Shown in pieces: positions 15,911 to 25,130 of a stretch of DNA of 64,000 bases. Source of the stretch: Rhodospirillaceae bacterium (GTDB lineage Bacteria > Pseudomonadota > Alphaproteobacteria > Rhodospirillales > Casp-alpha2); assembly GCA_018665815.1 (NCBI GenBank), contig JABJBP010000021.1:62001-126000 (forward strand), given 5' to 3'. Both the position numbers and the translations under genes were made by a program. Below the pieces are notes generated by a model. The model ran no database searches, was not told the DNA's origin, and saw only the letters and a program-made list of their open reading frames with translations. Numbering within the stretch: the first letter of the stretch is position 1; every line of letters begins with the position of its first letter.

Positions 15911-17371
15911 ATGGATGCCTCGACCAGTCCCGACCTCGGATTTACCCCCAAGGGCCTCTACATCGGCGGGGAGTGGCAGGACGCCGCCGACGGCCGCACG
16001 TTCGCGTCTACCAATCCGTCGAACGGCGAGCACTTGGGCGACGTGCCGCTGGCCGGCGAAGTCGATGTGGACCGTGCCGTCGCTGCCGCCAAAACCGCGT
16101 TCACCGATTGGGGCCGCGCACCGGTGAAGGAACGCGCCCAGGCGCTGAATGCCTTCGCCGATAAATTGGTCGCCCACAAGGAAGAGCTGGCGCTCATGGA
16201 CAGTGTCGATTCAGGTAACACCCTGGCCGGCATGCAAGGTGACGTGGATTGGACGGCGGCGACGCTCAAGTTCTTCGCCGGGCTGATCACCGAGATCAAG
16301 GGTGAGACCTCATCGCAACAGGCCGGGCACCTCAACATGACCATGCGCCAGCCCTACGGTGTGGTCGCCAAAATCAACGCCTTCAATCATCCCTTCCGGT
16401 TTTGCGCCGAAAAAGCCGCGGCGGCGCTGGCGGCCGGCAACACGGTGGTCGCCAAGGCCTCCGAACAAGCGCCGCTCTCGAGCCTCCGCCTCGCCGAATT
16501 GTCGAAAGGCATCCTGCCGCCCGGCGTCTTCAACGTCGTCACCGGTGATGGCGCCACGGGCTCGGCCATGGTCCGCCATCCGGACGTGCCGCGCGTTGGT
16601 TTCGTTGGTTCCGTTGAAACCGGCCGATTGATTGCGCGTGATGCCGCCGAAGGCCTGAAACACGTCACCCTGGAACTGGGCGGCAAGAACCCGATCATTA
16701 TCTTCCCTGACGCCGATCCGGTGAAAGCGGCGACGGCCGCGATCAAGGGCATGAACATGAACCGCCAGGGCCAATCGTGCTCATCCACATCGCGCGTCTT
16801 CGTTCATCAAAATCTGCAAAACGCGGTTAACGAAGAACTGGTCAAGCAAGCCGAAGCCTTGCCCATCGGCATGCCTTGGGTCGACGGCAATGAGGTCGGC
16901 CCGGTGGTTTCCGACAAGCAATTAGAGCGGGTCAAAGGCTTCATCGCCTCAGCCCATGAGGACGGCGCGGCTCTGCTGACCGGCGGCGGCGTCCCGACCG
17001 ACCCGGCGCTGGCGAACGGGCACTTCATCGAACCGACCGTGTTCGGCAACGTCACGCCTGAAATGCGCATCGGCCATCAGGAAATTTTCGGCCCCGTCAT
17101 GTCGGTGCTGGCCTGGGATGATTACGAGGACATGCTGGCCAAAGCCAACGGCGTCATGTACGGCCTGACCGCCACCATCGTCACCAATGACTTTAAAATG
17201 GCCATGGAGACGGCCGAACGCATTGAGGCGGGTTATGTCTGGGTCAACGCCCAAGGCCGATATCTGGGCGCGCCCTACGGCGGCTGGAAACAAAGCGGCC
17301 TCGGCCAGGAAGAATGCCTCGATGAGCTGCTCAGCTACACGCAGATCAAGAATATCAATATGCGGTGGTAG
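15911..17371 (+). CDS. Aldehyde dehydrogenase, candidate phosphonoacetaldehyde dehydrogenase
   Basis: 486 residues of NAD(P)-dependent aldehyde dehydrogenase. Visible: NAFNHPFRFCAEKAA (substrate-channel helix), GSVETGRLI, the catalytic Glu in LELGGKNPIIIFPDAD and the catalytic Cys in NRQGQSCSSTSR; C-terminal GGWKQSGLGQEE. Sequence alone places it in the broad betaine-aldehyde-like group. Its position 36 nt after the alcohol dehydrogenase and behind phnA suggests it oxidises phosphonoacetaldehyde to phosphonoacetate, the PhnY role. A Shine-Dalgarno AGAAGGAG precedes the ATG. Assignment of substrate is inference. Confidence 0.88.
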   Translation: MDASTSPDLGFTPKGLYIGGEWQDAADGRTFASTNPSNGEHLGDVPLAGEVDVDRAVAAAKTAFTDWGRAPVKERAQALNAFADKLVAHKEELALMDSVDSGNTLAGMQGDVDWTAATLKFFAGLITEIKGETSSQQAGHLNMTMRQPYGVVAKINAFNHPFRFCAEKAAAALAAGNTVVAKASEQAPLSSLRLAELSKGILPPGVFNVVTGDGATGSAMVRHPDVPRVGFVGSVETGRLIARDAAEGLKHVTLELGGKNPIIIFPDADPVKAATAAIKGMNMNRQGQSCSSTSRVFVHQNLQNAVNEELVKQAEALPIGMPWVDGNEVGPVVSDKQLERVKGFIASAHEDGAALLTGGGVPTDPALANGHFIEPTVFGNVTPEMRIGHQEIFGPVMSVLAWDDYEDMLAKANGVMYGLTATIVTNDFKMAMETAERIEAGYVWVNAQGRYLGAPYGGWKQSGLGQEECLDELLSYTQIKNINMRW

Positions 17372-17529
17372 GGGCGCGATTATCCCCTCAGTAGGCATCG
17401 GGAAACCGCCGCTCAGCGACAAATTTTGCTGATTTTATTGGTCGTGAAAGCGGAACTGCTTTTCATTGAGGCGCGATTGCCCTAAGAACGCCGCCCCTTC
17501 CCCATTCGCCCAAAGTGGACCCATACGAC

Positions 17530-19146
17530 ATGACCGTGCATACACCGACGCTTGCAGATTTTGCGGCTCGCCTTTCTTCGGTCAATTGGCGGGATTCTGA
17601 CCTTCCGGCCTTTTCCATCGGGCATGTCAAAACCGAAGTCCTTTCAGGACTTACCGTGGCGTTGGCGTTGGTGCCGGAAGCGGTCGCCTTTTCATTCGTT
17701 GCCGGCGTTCATCCGCTTGTCGGCCTATATGCGGCCTTTATCGTTGGCCTGATTACTGCAGTCATTGGCGGTCGCCGAGGGATGATTTCGGGGGCAACCG
17801 GCGCGCTCGCCGTTGTCATGGTGGCCCTGGTCGCCAGTCATGGCGTTGAATACCTGTTTGCGACGGTGGTGTTGATGGGTGTTTTGCAGATTTTGGCGGG
17901 CATATTGCGGCTTGGAAAATTCATTCGCCTGGTCCCCCACCCTGTCATGCTGGGGTTTGTAAACGGCCTCGCCATTGTCATATTTCTAGCCCAACTCACC
18001 CAATTTCAAGTGCCAGGGCCGGACAATATCCAAGTCTGGATGACCGGTTTTCCGTTGGCCAGTATGTTGGGCTTGGTGGCCCTCACCATGGTCATTATCT
18101 GGCTGATGCCGAAAATTACCACCGTGATCCCAGCGCCCCTCGCCGGCATTGTGGTCGTCGCCTCTATTGTCATTCTATTTGGCATTGAAGTGCCGCGTGT
18201 CGGGGATCTGGCATCGATTAAAGGCGGCTTGCCCGTTTTCCACATCCCCATGGTGCCGTTGAGCTTGGAAACCCTACAAGTCATCTTTCCATTCGCGCTG
18301 GTTCTCGCGGCCATCGGATTGATCGAGAGCCTACTGACGCTCAATTTGGTCGGTGAGATCACCAACAGACGTGGCGGCGCCTCGCAGGAATGTATTGCGC
18401 AGGGCCTGGCCAATACCGTCACCGGCTTTTTTGGTGGCATGGGCGGGTGCGCGATGATCGGCCAATCCATGATCAACGTTAAATCCGGTGGACGCACGCG
18501 CCTCTCGGGTATTTCGGCGGCCTTGTTTCTTTTGTCTTTCATCCTCGTTGGCTCCGAATTGATCGAGCAGATCCCACTCGCCGCCCTGGTCGGCGTGATG
18601 TTTATGGTCGTTATCGGCACCTTCGCCTGGCAAAGCTTGACCATCTTGCGCCGCATTCCCCTGACCGATGCCTTGGTGATGGGGCTTGTGACCATTGTCA
18701 CCGTTATGACCGATCTGGCCATTGCCGTCGTTGTCGGCGTTATTGTGTCCGCCCTGGCCTATGCGTGGAACAACGCGGTCCGGATCCGGGCGTCCCGCGA
18801 AATGACAAGTGATGGTGCGAAAATCTATCGGATAGAAGGGCCGCTGTTTTTCGGATCCGTAGACGGGTTTGCTGAAATATTTGACCCGCAAGATGATCCC
18901 GACCTGGTCATTGTCGATTTCATGAATAGCCGCGTCGTCGATCAATCCGCCCTCCAGGCCATCGATGCACTTTCGTCGAAATACGAAACGCATGGCAAAA
19001 CACTTCAGCTCAGGCATCTGTCCCCCGACTGCCACCGGCTTCTCAGCCGGGCCGGCCAACTCATCCAAGATTCCGATGACGACCCGAACTACGGCCTGGC
19101 CGTCGATTACCGGGTCAAAACCGGGCGATTGGGTGGCGGGCACTAG
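17530..19146 (+). CDS. SulP/SLC26-family anion transporter with STAS domain
   Basis: 538 residues, inner membrane. N-terminal GLTVALALVPEAVAFSFVAGVHPLVGLYAAF is the SulP signature; about 10-14 hydrophobic segments follow to residue ~420. The C-terminal part (IYRIEGPLFFGSVDGFAEIF...VIVDFMNSRVVDQSALQAID) is a STAS domain. SulP proteins carry sulfate, bicarbonate, carboxylates or other anions; the substrate cannot be told here. It follows the phosphonoacetate genes on the same strand after 158 nt, so export or uptake of an organic anion is possible. The GTG at 17515 adds five residues; ATG 17530 is preferred. Confidence 0.9.
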   Translation: MTVHTPTLADFAARLSSVNWRDSDLPAFSIGHVKTEVLSGLTVALALVPEAVAFSFVAGVHPLVGLYAAFIVGLITAVIGGRRGMISGATGALAVVMVALVASHGVEYLFATVVLMGVLQILAGILRLGKFIRLVPHPVMLGFVNGLAIVIFLAQLTQFQVPGPDNIQVWMTGFPLASMLGLVALTMVIIWLMPKITTVIPAPLAGIVVVASIVILFGIEVPRVGDLASIKGGLPVFHIPMVPLSLETLQVIFPFALVLAAIGLIESLLTLNLVGEITNRRGGASQECIAQGLANTVTGFFGGMGGCAMIGQSMINVKSGGRTRLSGISAALFLLSFILVGSELIEQIPLAALVGVMFMVVIGTFAWQSLTILRRIPLTDALVMGLVTIVTVMTDLAIAVVVGVIVSALAYAWNNAVRIRASREMTSDGAKIYRIEGPLFFGSVDGFAEIFDPQDDPDLVIVDFMNSRVVDQSALQAIDALSSKYETHGKTLQLRHLSPDCHRLLSRAGQLIQDSDDDPNYGLAVDYRVKTGRLGGGH

Positions 19147-19472
19147 ATTTGTTGCTAGAAGTGTTGAACGGGTAATGCACCGCGACAGAACACCTCTCGT
19201 TGACCACTTGGGGTCACGAAGAGGCGTTTGAAGCGATCCCGAATGAAGTCCGCTTCATCGCCTCAATTCAGGCATCGATTTGAGATTTCTGAAATTTCGG
19301 ACATTGGGGGCCGCTTAGCCCCCCGCAAGCGGACATAATTTCAGATCGCCGTGAACAGCCGTTTGTAGCCACAAAGAGACATTTCGATGTCAATGGTAGA
19401 AACATCGGAAGACACCAATCTCGCCCCCCGTCATACAGTTCCAGTGACTAGAGAGCCACCTTGGGCCAGGAG
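19147..19472. other. Non-coding stretch between sulP and the phosphatase gene
   Basis: No supported gene. GGGGGC at 19306-19311 and GCCCCC at 19318-19323 form a 6-bp hairpin without a T tract, in a stretch with CGGACAT-like motifs often seen in degenerate alphaproteobacterial intergenic DNA. Both flanking genes end here, so a terminator function for the hairpin is possible. Confidence 0.4.
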
Positions 19473-20252
19473 TTAACCTGCGATGATGCGCAGCGCCTGT
19501 TCATGGACCCTGGGATCACCGGCGGCAACGAGCCGGTCGCCCGAATGAAGACCGAGAGGCTCACCGCTCCAGGCGGAAATAACGCCGCCCGCCCCTTCGA
19601 TGACCGTGACCAGCGCCAAATAATCGTGAATACCGAACCGCACATCAAACCCGACATCGATGCGTCCCGTCGCCAATTGCGCATAGGACATACAGCTGCC
19701 GCCGTAGACGGCCAAGCGGGTCGCGGCTTTCATGCGGGTCAGAACATCAATGTCTTCGGGACCGTAAAAATCCTGATTACTGGTCGACATCAAGGCCATC
19801 GACAAATCATTGCAGGCTCGGGTTCGCACGGGCTTCCCGTTGCGCAAGGTCTGCTTGCCGCGCTGCCCGACCCAGCGCTCACCGGTCATCGGCATATCGA
19901 TGATACCCAGTACTGGCCTATTGCCCTGCATCAATGCGATCAGGGTGCCGAATACGGGAATGCCCGCCAAGAACGGCAACGTGCCATCAATAGGGTCAAT
20001 GACCCACACCAATTCGGCATCGGGAAATAATGGCTCATGCTCCTCGCCGATGATGCCATGACTGGGATGGCGCTCCGCGATGATCGCGCGAATGCAATCT
20101 TCTGTCGCTTTGTCGACATCGGTGACCGGACTACCGTCACTTTTGATTTCAGTCTCCAACGGATGCTCTGCGGCTTCGCGGATTAGCTTGCCTGCCGCAT
20201 CCGCCATGAGTTCCGCGCTGCGGGCAAAGGATGAAATATGGCAATCGTTCAT
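19473..20252 (-). CDS. Inositol-monophosphatase-family phosphatase, HisN-like
   Basis: 259 residues. Magnesium-dependent phosphomonoesterase: metal motifs IIGEEHEP and WVIDPIDGTLPFLAGIP near the middle, and the later metal Asp in FDVRFGIHDYLALVTVIEGAGG. Closest in style to histidinol-phosphate phosphatases of the HisN type used by many alphaproteobacteria, but IMPases, CysQ and fructose bisphosphatases share these motifs, and no his genes are nearby. ATG 20252 is preceded by CAAAGAATTGACC; the TTG two codons earlier is less likely. Confidence 0.88.
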   Translation of the reverse strand: MNDCHISSFARSAELMADAAGKLIREAAEHPLETEIKSDGSPVTDVDKATEDCIRAIIAERHPSHGIIGEEHEPLFPDAELVWVIDPIDGTLPFLAGIPVFGTLIALMQGNRPVLGIIDMPMTGERWVGQRGKQTLRNGKPVRTRACNDLSMALMSTSNQDFYGPEDIDVLTRMKAATRLAVYGGSCMSYAQLATGRIDVGFDVRFGIHDYLALVTVIEGAGGVISAWSGEPLGLHSGDRLVAAGDPRVHEQALRIIAG

Positions 20253-20429
20253 GGTCAATTCTTTGTGTCGGATCTGGGCGTGGGCAAATTTAAATCAATC
20301 ATTTAGAGTGCGGTTGCCCAAAACGTATAGTTCCAGGCATTTCAATTTGCATTCCGAGATGCCACAGCTATTGTCGATGATGCTACGGCTGTTCGCAAAT
20401 TGCCGCCAACGAACGCGGCGGTATGCGTG

Positions 20430-21053
20430 ATGAACTGGATCGATAAAATGGACAACGGCATGAAAATCGATAACCCGTCCAGCGCCGAAACCGAGCCGAA
20501 TTCATACTCAGGTGATTTAATAATTTCAACCGTGCCCATCGTCGGTGAAGCCGTCATTGGCATCGTCCCGTGTCCAGGTCGAAATCAAGTTGATACGGGC
20601 GATCCGCGTTGGCATCGGGAACTCGAGGCGGACCTGACCACGTTGGAAGCGTGGGGCGCTAATGCCTTGGTTTCCCTGGTTGAAGCCCATGAATTTCCGC
20701 GTCTTGGCGTTCCCAATTTTGGCGAGGCGGTACGCCGCCGGAATTTTCGCTGGCATCATTTGCCAATCGTCGATATGGCGCCCCCGGGTTCGGAATTTCA
20801 AAACGCTTGGAACGTGCAGGGGGATCAAATTCTTCAAGGCCTGAAGGGCGGCGAGCGGGTGGTCGTGCACTGCGCCGGCGGGCTCGGACGTAGCGGAATG
20901 ATCGCCGCCAAACTGCTCGCCATTTTCGGCACCCCGCGCGATGAGGCCATCGCGAAAGTTCGCGAAGCGCGCCCGGGAGCCATTGAGACCAGCAAGCAGG
21001 AAAACTATGTCTTGGCCGGACCGCCGCTCTCCGTAAGGCTAGCGGGCGGTTGA
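20430..21053 (+). CDS. Protein-tyrosine/dual-specificity phosphatase family protein
   Basis: About 207 residues. The P-loop VVHCAGGLGRSGM has the Cys-x5-Arg-Ser signature near residue 145, and LPIVDMAPPGSEF upstream carries the general-acid Asp. The fold resembles the CDKN3-like bacterial tyrosine phosphatases. The substrate may be a phosphoprotein or a small phosphate ester. The start is uncertain: ATGs at 20430, 20448 and 20460 are in frame and none has a strong ribosome site. Its stop is 9 nt from the stop of the convergent transporter permease. Nothing ties it to phosphonate use except position. Confidence 0.8.
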   Translation: MNWIDKMDNGMKIDNPSSAETEPNSYSGDLIISTVPIVGEAVIGIVPCPGRNQVDTGDPRWHRELEADLTTLEAWGANALVSLVEAHEFPRLGVPNFGEAVRRRNFRWHHLPIVDMAPPGSEFQNAWNVQGDQILQGLKGGERVVVHCAGGLGRSGMIAAKLLAIFGTPRDEAIAKVREARPGAIETSKQENYVLAGPPLSVRLAGG

Positions 21054-21062
21054 ACCGGCAAA

Positions 21063-22763
21063 CTACCGTCTGCGCCACGCCTGGAGGCGATAGAGCAGTT
21101 TCCCAGTAACGACGGCGTGCAGAACCCGAACGATGATGCAGGCGTAGACGATCAACATCGCCATCGCCGCCGCCGCCGCGGTCTCGCCGGCCTCATCCAT
21201 GTGAATGGCGGCAACGGCCGCGACCTTTGTCGACGGGCCATAGAGGAAAATGATGGCGGATACCGTGGTCATGGAATTGAGGAACAGGTAAATCGAGATG
21301 TCAAAGATTGCCGGCATGCACACGGGCACCGTAATGCGCCAGAAACTTCGTGCCATGGGCACTTGCAACGACGCCGACACGGACTCGAATTCCCTATCCA
21401 TCTGCTTCAACGCGGTCACCGCCGTCAGATGCGAAACCGTGTAGAAGTGGGTAATTGTGCTGAGCACCAGAATGGCGATCGTGCCATAAAGGAAACCCAG
21501 CGGATTATCCGGGTGGTTGATGAAAAACAGATACGCCAGTCCAAGAACCAGACCCGGCACTGCCAACGGCAACAGGGCGATGAACTGGATCGCTTGTCGG
21601 GCAATCGGATCACGGCGCGGTTTCTCCACCATGTATGCCCCGACGAAGACGATAAACGTCCCGATGACGGCAACGCTCACGGCGACGGAGAGGGAATTCA
21701 AGAAATTTTCCCACCCGACACCCTCAAGCTCGAAGGAGAAATGTTCGAGCGTCAGGGTCAGGTTGTAGGGCCAGAGCGTCACCAGCGACGCGTACTGGGC
21801 CATGCCGAGGATAGCCAGCGTAAACAGCGTGACCAGCAGGCAGAACGTGAACATTGAATGATCGACGGCCCGGTTCGGCTTCGGCGCGTAGGGCACGGCG
21901 CGCGCCGACATCAGTGCCACCTGTTTCCGCGTGACGATGCGGTCGATGGCGAAGGCAATAACCGCGGGGATCAACAGAACAACCGAAACCACGGCACCCA
22001 TCCCGAAATTTTGCTGACCGATGACCTCTTTGTAAATATCGGTGGCGAGAACGTTAAAGTTGCCGCCGATGACCTTGGGTACGCCGAAATCCGTGAACAC
22101 TAAGATGAAGACGACAATGATGGCGCTGATCAGGCCGTAACGGGCACCGGGCAACGTCACCGTGAAGAAGACACGGGCCCGGCTTGTCTTCAAAACCTCG
22201 GCCGCCTCATAAAGGCGAATATCCGACAACGCCAAGGCTGTCCCGATCATCAGAACAGCATGCGGGAAGGTCCAGAACACGGAGGCGATGATGATGCCGA
22301 TGGGGCCGTAAATAGAATTGCCCATCAACAGGTCTTTCAATACGCCCTGGTTGCCGAACCAGTAAACCAGCGCAATCGCCTTCAGAAGTGACGGACTCAA
22401 TAGTGGCACCATGGCCATGATCTTGAAGAAGCCCTTGAACCGCATGCAGGTTCGGTTCAGTGCGTAGGCGTATAGGAAGGCGATGATGATAACGATGACG
22501 GTGCTGACGCTGGCGACGAAGAAGCTGTTGTAGATGGATTGCGAAAGCGCCGGCGTATTGAAGTATTCCCAATAGTTATCGAGCCCGACGAAGTTGTCTT
22601 TGGCATCGTGGAAACTGCGCGAAATCATCATGTAGAGAGGGATCGCCAGCGCCACCATGAAGAAGCCGGCGAAGGCGACCAGCAGCCCGCGGACCACCCA
22701 ATCATCCCGGTCGAGTTCCAGCTTGCCGCGCGCCGGAGAAATAGTTGTCGCGGTGGGGCTCAC
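21063..22763 (-). CDS. Fused ABC permease, 2-aminoethylphosphonate/iron type
   Basis: 566 residues with two permease halves in one chain (about 12 transmembrane segments), the arrangement of Fe(III) and 2-aminoethylphosphonate importers. EAA-type loops are seen at LYEAAEVLKTSRARVFFTVTLP in the first half and MDREFESVSASLQVPMARSFW in the second. The GTG start at 22763 is preceded by AGGGGATTGATCG and lies 3 nt after the ATPase stop, so the two are one operon. The matching binding protein is divergent at 25131. The 2-aminoethylphosphonate assignment rests on that protein and on nearby phnA. Confidence 0.88.
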   Translation of the reverse strand: MSPTATTISPARGKLELDRDDWVVRGLLVAFAGFFMVALAIPLYMMISRSFHDAKDNFVGLDNYWEYFNTPALSQSIYNSFFVASVSTVIVIIIAFLYAYALNRTCMRFKGFFKIMAMVPLLSPSLLKAIALVYWFGNQGVLKDLLMGNSIYGPIGIIIASVFWTFPHAVLMIGTALALSDIRLYEAAEVLKTSRARVFFTVTLPGARYGLISAIIVVFILVFTDFGVPKVIGGNFNVLATDIYKEVIGQQNFGMGAVVSVVLLIPAVIAFAIDRIVTRKQVALMSARAVPYAPKPNRAVDHSMFTFCLLVTLFTLAILGMAQYASLVTLWPYNLTLTLEHFSFELEGVGWENFLNSLSVAVSVAVIGTFIVFVGAYMVEKPRRDPIARQAIQFIALLPLAVPGLVLGLAYLFFINHPDNPLGFLYGTIAILVLSTITHFYTVSHLTAVTALKQMDREFESVSASLQVPMARSFWRITVPVCMPAIFDISIYLFLNSMTTVSAIIFLYGPSTKVAAVAAIHMDEAGETAAAAAMAMLIVYACIIVRVLHAVVTGKLLYRLQAWRRR

Positions 22764-22766
22764 CGA

Positions 22767-23888
22767 TCAATCCCCTGTCTGGTAGAGCCGAATGCTCTCG
22801 GCGGGAATTCGAATGCGCAAGGCCTGGTTCACGGCGACGCCACGATCGCGGGCCAAATCCTTTCGAACATCGGCGCGTATTTCGGCGTCACCGAGTATTG
22901 GGTTTTTCAAATAGAGCCGGACAAACGATCCCAGGTACTCGATATCGCTGATGGTCGTTTCAATCAGGTTCCCGGTTCCGTCCCCGGTTCCGTCCCTGGT
23001 GCCATCCCCGACATCATCCAGCAGCACATCCTCGGGTCTGACGGCGCAGCTGATGTTTGCCCCGGCGGCGAAACCGCCGGCATCGCACTGCAGCTGGAGA
23101 TCACCGCAATTGACGGTGGTCGAGTCGCCGACCGTGACCGGGAGAAAATTCATGACGCCGATGAAATCGGCAACGAACGGGGTCGCCGGCTCGTCATAGA
23201 TCTCCCCCGGCGAGCCAATTTGCTCAATCCGTCCGCCGTTCATCACGAATATCCGGTCGGCCATGGTCTGGGCTTCCTCCTGATCATGGGTGACCATGAT
23301 CGTCGTCACACCGAGGCGGTCCTGAATGCCCCGAATCTCCCGCCGGAGATGGGCCCGGACCTTGGCGTCGAGCGCCGACAAGGGCTCGTCGAGCAACAGC
23401 AACCCCGGTGACGTGGCGAGTGCCCGCACCAGAGCGACGCGCTGTTGTTCGCCGCCGGAAAGCTGGCCTGGATATTTATCGGCATGGCTGGCAAGGCCGA
23501 CGAGACCAAGCAACTCCGTGACCCGTGCGGCCATATCCGCGCTCGCCATCTTCTTGTTGACCAGACCATAGGCGACGTTGTCGGTGACGTTCAGGTTCGG
23601 GAACAACGCATAGGATTGAAACACGATGCCGAAGTCGCGGCGCGACGGCGGCAACCACGAAATGTCCTCGCCGCTCATGTGAATCGAACCTTCGGTTTGC
23701 GTCTCAAGTCCTGCAACGCAGCGCAACAACGTCGTCTTGCCGCAGCCCGATGGTCCGAGAAAGCAAATGAACTCGCCTTCACCGATATCGAAGCTGATAT
23801 CGCTCAGCGCACGGAAAGTACCGAAATCCTTTGTCACTCCAGAAAGTACGAGATAACCGTTTTCGACTGACGCGTTGCCGGTATCCAT
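22767..23888 (-). CDS. ABC transporter ATPase, 2-aminoethylphosphonate type
   Basis: 373 residues. Walker A is [12 protein letters not shown], the signature [15 protein letters not shown] and Walker [14 protein letters not shown], followed by the H-loop VTHDQEEA and a C-terminal TOBE-like domain. ATG 23888 has a strong Shine-Dalgarno (GAGGGGGGAG) and is chosen over the 26-residue longer frame. The C-terminal domain contains three tandem DGTx tetrapeptides from a 12-nt DNA repeat at 22971-23006. Drives the fused permease downstream. Close relatives import Fe(III), spermidine or aminoethylphosphonate; context favours the last. Confidence 0.88.
   Translation of the reverse strand: MDTGNASVENGYLVLSGVTKDFGTFRALSDISFDIGEGEFICFLGPSGCGKTTLLRCVAGLETQTEGSIHMSGEDISWLPPSRRDFGIVFQSYALFPNLNVTDNVAYGLVNKKMASADMAARVTELLGLVGLASHADKYPGQLSGGEQQRVALVRALATSPGLLLLDEPLSALDAKVRAHLRREIRGIQDRLGVTTIMVTHDQEEAQTMADRIFVMNGGRIEQIGSPGEIYDEPATPFVADFIGVMNFLPVTVGDSTTVNCGDLQLQCDAGGFAAGANISCAVRPEDVLLDDVGDGTRDGTGDGTGNLIETTISDIEYLGSFVRLYLKNPILGDAEIRADVRKDLARDRGVAVNQALRIRIPAESIRLYQTGD
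22971..23006. repeat. Three 12-nt tandem repeats inside the ATPase gene
   Basis: Units CCCGGTTCCGTC, CCCGGTTCCGTC and CCTGGTGCCATC run head to tail and encode [12 protein letters not shown] on the minus strand. The unit length is a multiple of three, so copy-number change would keep the frame. Confidence 0.8.
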
Positions 23889-24037
23889 GTGGTCTCCCCC
23901 CTCGGCGCACCGAGGAACGGATGTTTGGGTGATCCGTGCCACGGCGGCAATCGGCGTTCCCGTCATTCCGTTATTCTAATGGATCACGACTGTATCAACC
24001 CGCCGGGTCATTGCGCTAATTAAATTTTCCGGTATAT

Positions 24038-24056
24038 TTATAAGAATTACTTATAA
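24038..24056. promoter_or_regulatory. Perfect LysR-type inverted repeat between lysR and the transporter genes
   Basis: TTATAAG (24038-24044), five nt, CTTATAA (24050-24056). The symmetry and T-N11-A core match LysR-family binding boxes. It ends 15 nt before the lysR ATG and lies in the 183-nt spacer shared with the divergent ATPase/permease operon, so it could serve both autoregulation and activation. Confidence 0.6.
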
Positions 24057-24071
24057 TGATTGCAGTAAACC

Positions 24072-24971
24072 ATGAACGAACGACAATTGCTTGCCTTCAA
24101 ATACGTCATTCAACACGGCACCATGACGAAAGCTGCGGAGCTATTGCATGTGACCCAGTCGGCGGTCAGCCAAATGATCACCAATCTGGAGCAGGATCTG
24201 GGGTTTCCGGTATTCGAGCGACGCCAGGGGAAAATCACACCGACCCCGCAGGGCCGAAGTTTCCTGGCCGAGGCCGATAGCGTGCTCGACACCATGGGCA
24301 AGGCGCGGCGAGCCGCCATCGAACTCAAAAATTTGTCGATCGGCAATTTCAGGGTTGCGGCGACGTCGGTCTTCGCCCTGAGCCTGCTGCCGAATGCGCT
24401 GGCTAAATTCAACAAAAAACACCCGGGCATCACCACCTCACTGCAAGCCCATCATTCCCGCGAAGTCCGTGAACTGGTGACCTCGCAGATCTTCGATCTC
24501 GGTGTTTGCGAGCTTCACCAGGAACCGCAAGCCATGGAGGTCGACTGCCACGAGGTCCGTTGTGCGTTCGTATGCCATCGCGACGACGCGCTGGCGCAAC
24601 TTCCTGTCGTTACCCCGGGCGACCTTGAAGACCGAACGATTGTTACGCTCTACGATCAGCATCCGACAACAATTGCGCTCCGCAAGGCGTTCAGAGACCA
24701 AGGCGCCTCTTGGAATTCACACATTGAATGCAATCTTTTCGCGGCGGCTTGCCAACTTGTGCTGCGCGGCGGTGCCGTCGCGTGGGTTGATCCTTTTACA
24801 TTATCAATGTTCTCGCACCCGGCGCTCTACGTCCACCCGTTTCAACCGGAAATTTCTCTGCGCTTCGCAATCCTTCAGTCACCTGAGGACCAACAACCAC
24901 CGCACGTCGCCGAGATGATCTCATTCATCCGCGAGGACATTGAGGCGCATAGCGTTCGCACAGACATCTGA
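24072..24971 (+). CDS. LysR-family transcriptional regulator
   Basis: 299 residues. N-terminal winged helix: ERQLLAFKYVIQHGTMTKAAELL then HVTQSAVSQMITNLEQDLG (recognition helix) and FERRQGKITPTPQG (wing). The remainder is the periplasmic-binding-protein-like effector domain. Lies between the transporter ATPase/permease operon (divergent) and the binding-protein gene (same strand, 159 nt on), so it probably senses the phosphonate or a breakdown product and controls uptake. A perfect operator-like repeat sits just before it. The effector is not known. Confidence 0.92.
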   Translation: MNERQLLAFKYVIQHGTMTKAAELLHVTQSAVSQMITNLEQDLGFPVFERRQGKITPTPQGRSFLAEADSVLDTMGKARRAAIELKNLSIGNFRVAATSVFALSLLPNALAKFNKKHPGITTSLQAHHSREVRELVTSQIFDLGVCELHQEPQAMEVDCHEVRCAFVCHRDDALAQLPVVTPGDLEDRTIVTLYDQHPTTIALRKAFRDQGASWNSHIECNLFAAACQLVLRGGAVAWVDPFTLSMFSHPALYVHPFQPEISLRFAILQSPEDQQPPHVAEMISFIREDIEAHSVRTDI

Positions 24972-25130
24972 GAACGCCGAATTTTAGGATTTTCCGCCTC
25001 AACGGCGACCTTAAAGATTATTAGAAAAATCGATATTTCTCTTGTCGTCAAAATTCACCGGTTCTAAGCTGTTCGGCATAAAGATCAAATAACGGGGGCT
25101 TGAGCCCTCGGATACAGGGAGGAAATTGTT

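Noticed and set aside
19231-19350. Shared CGGACAT/TTCAG-like motifs at 19.2, 31.1, 43.9 and 45.8 kb as one repeat family
   Set aside because: The matches are short and degenerate; I could not align them convincingly by eye.
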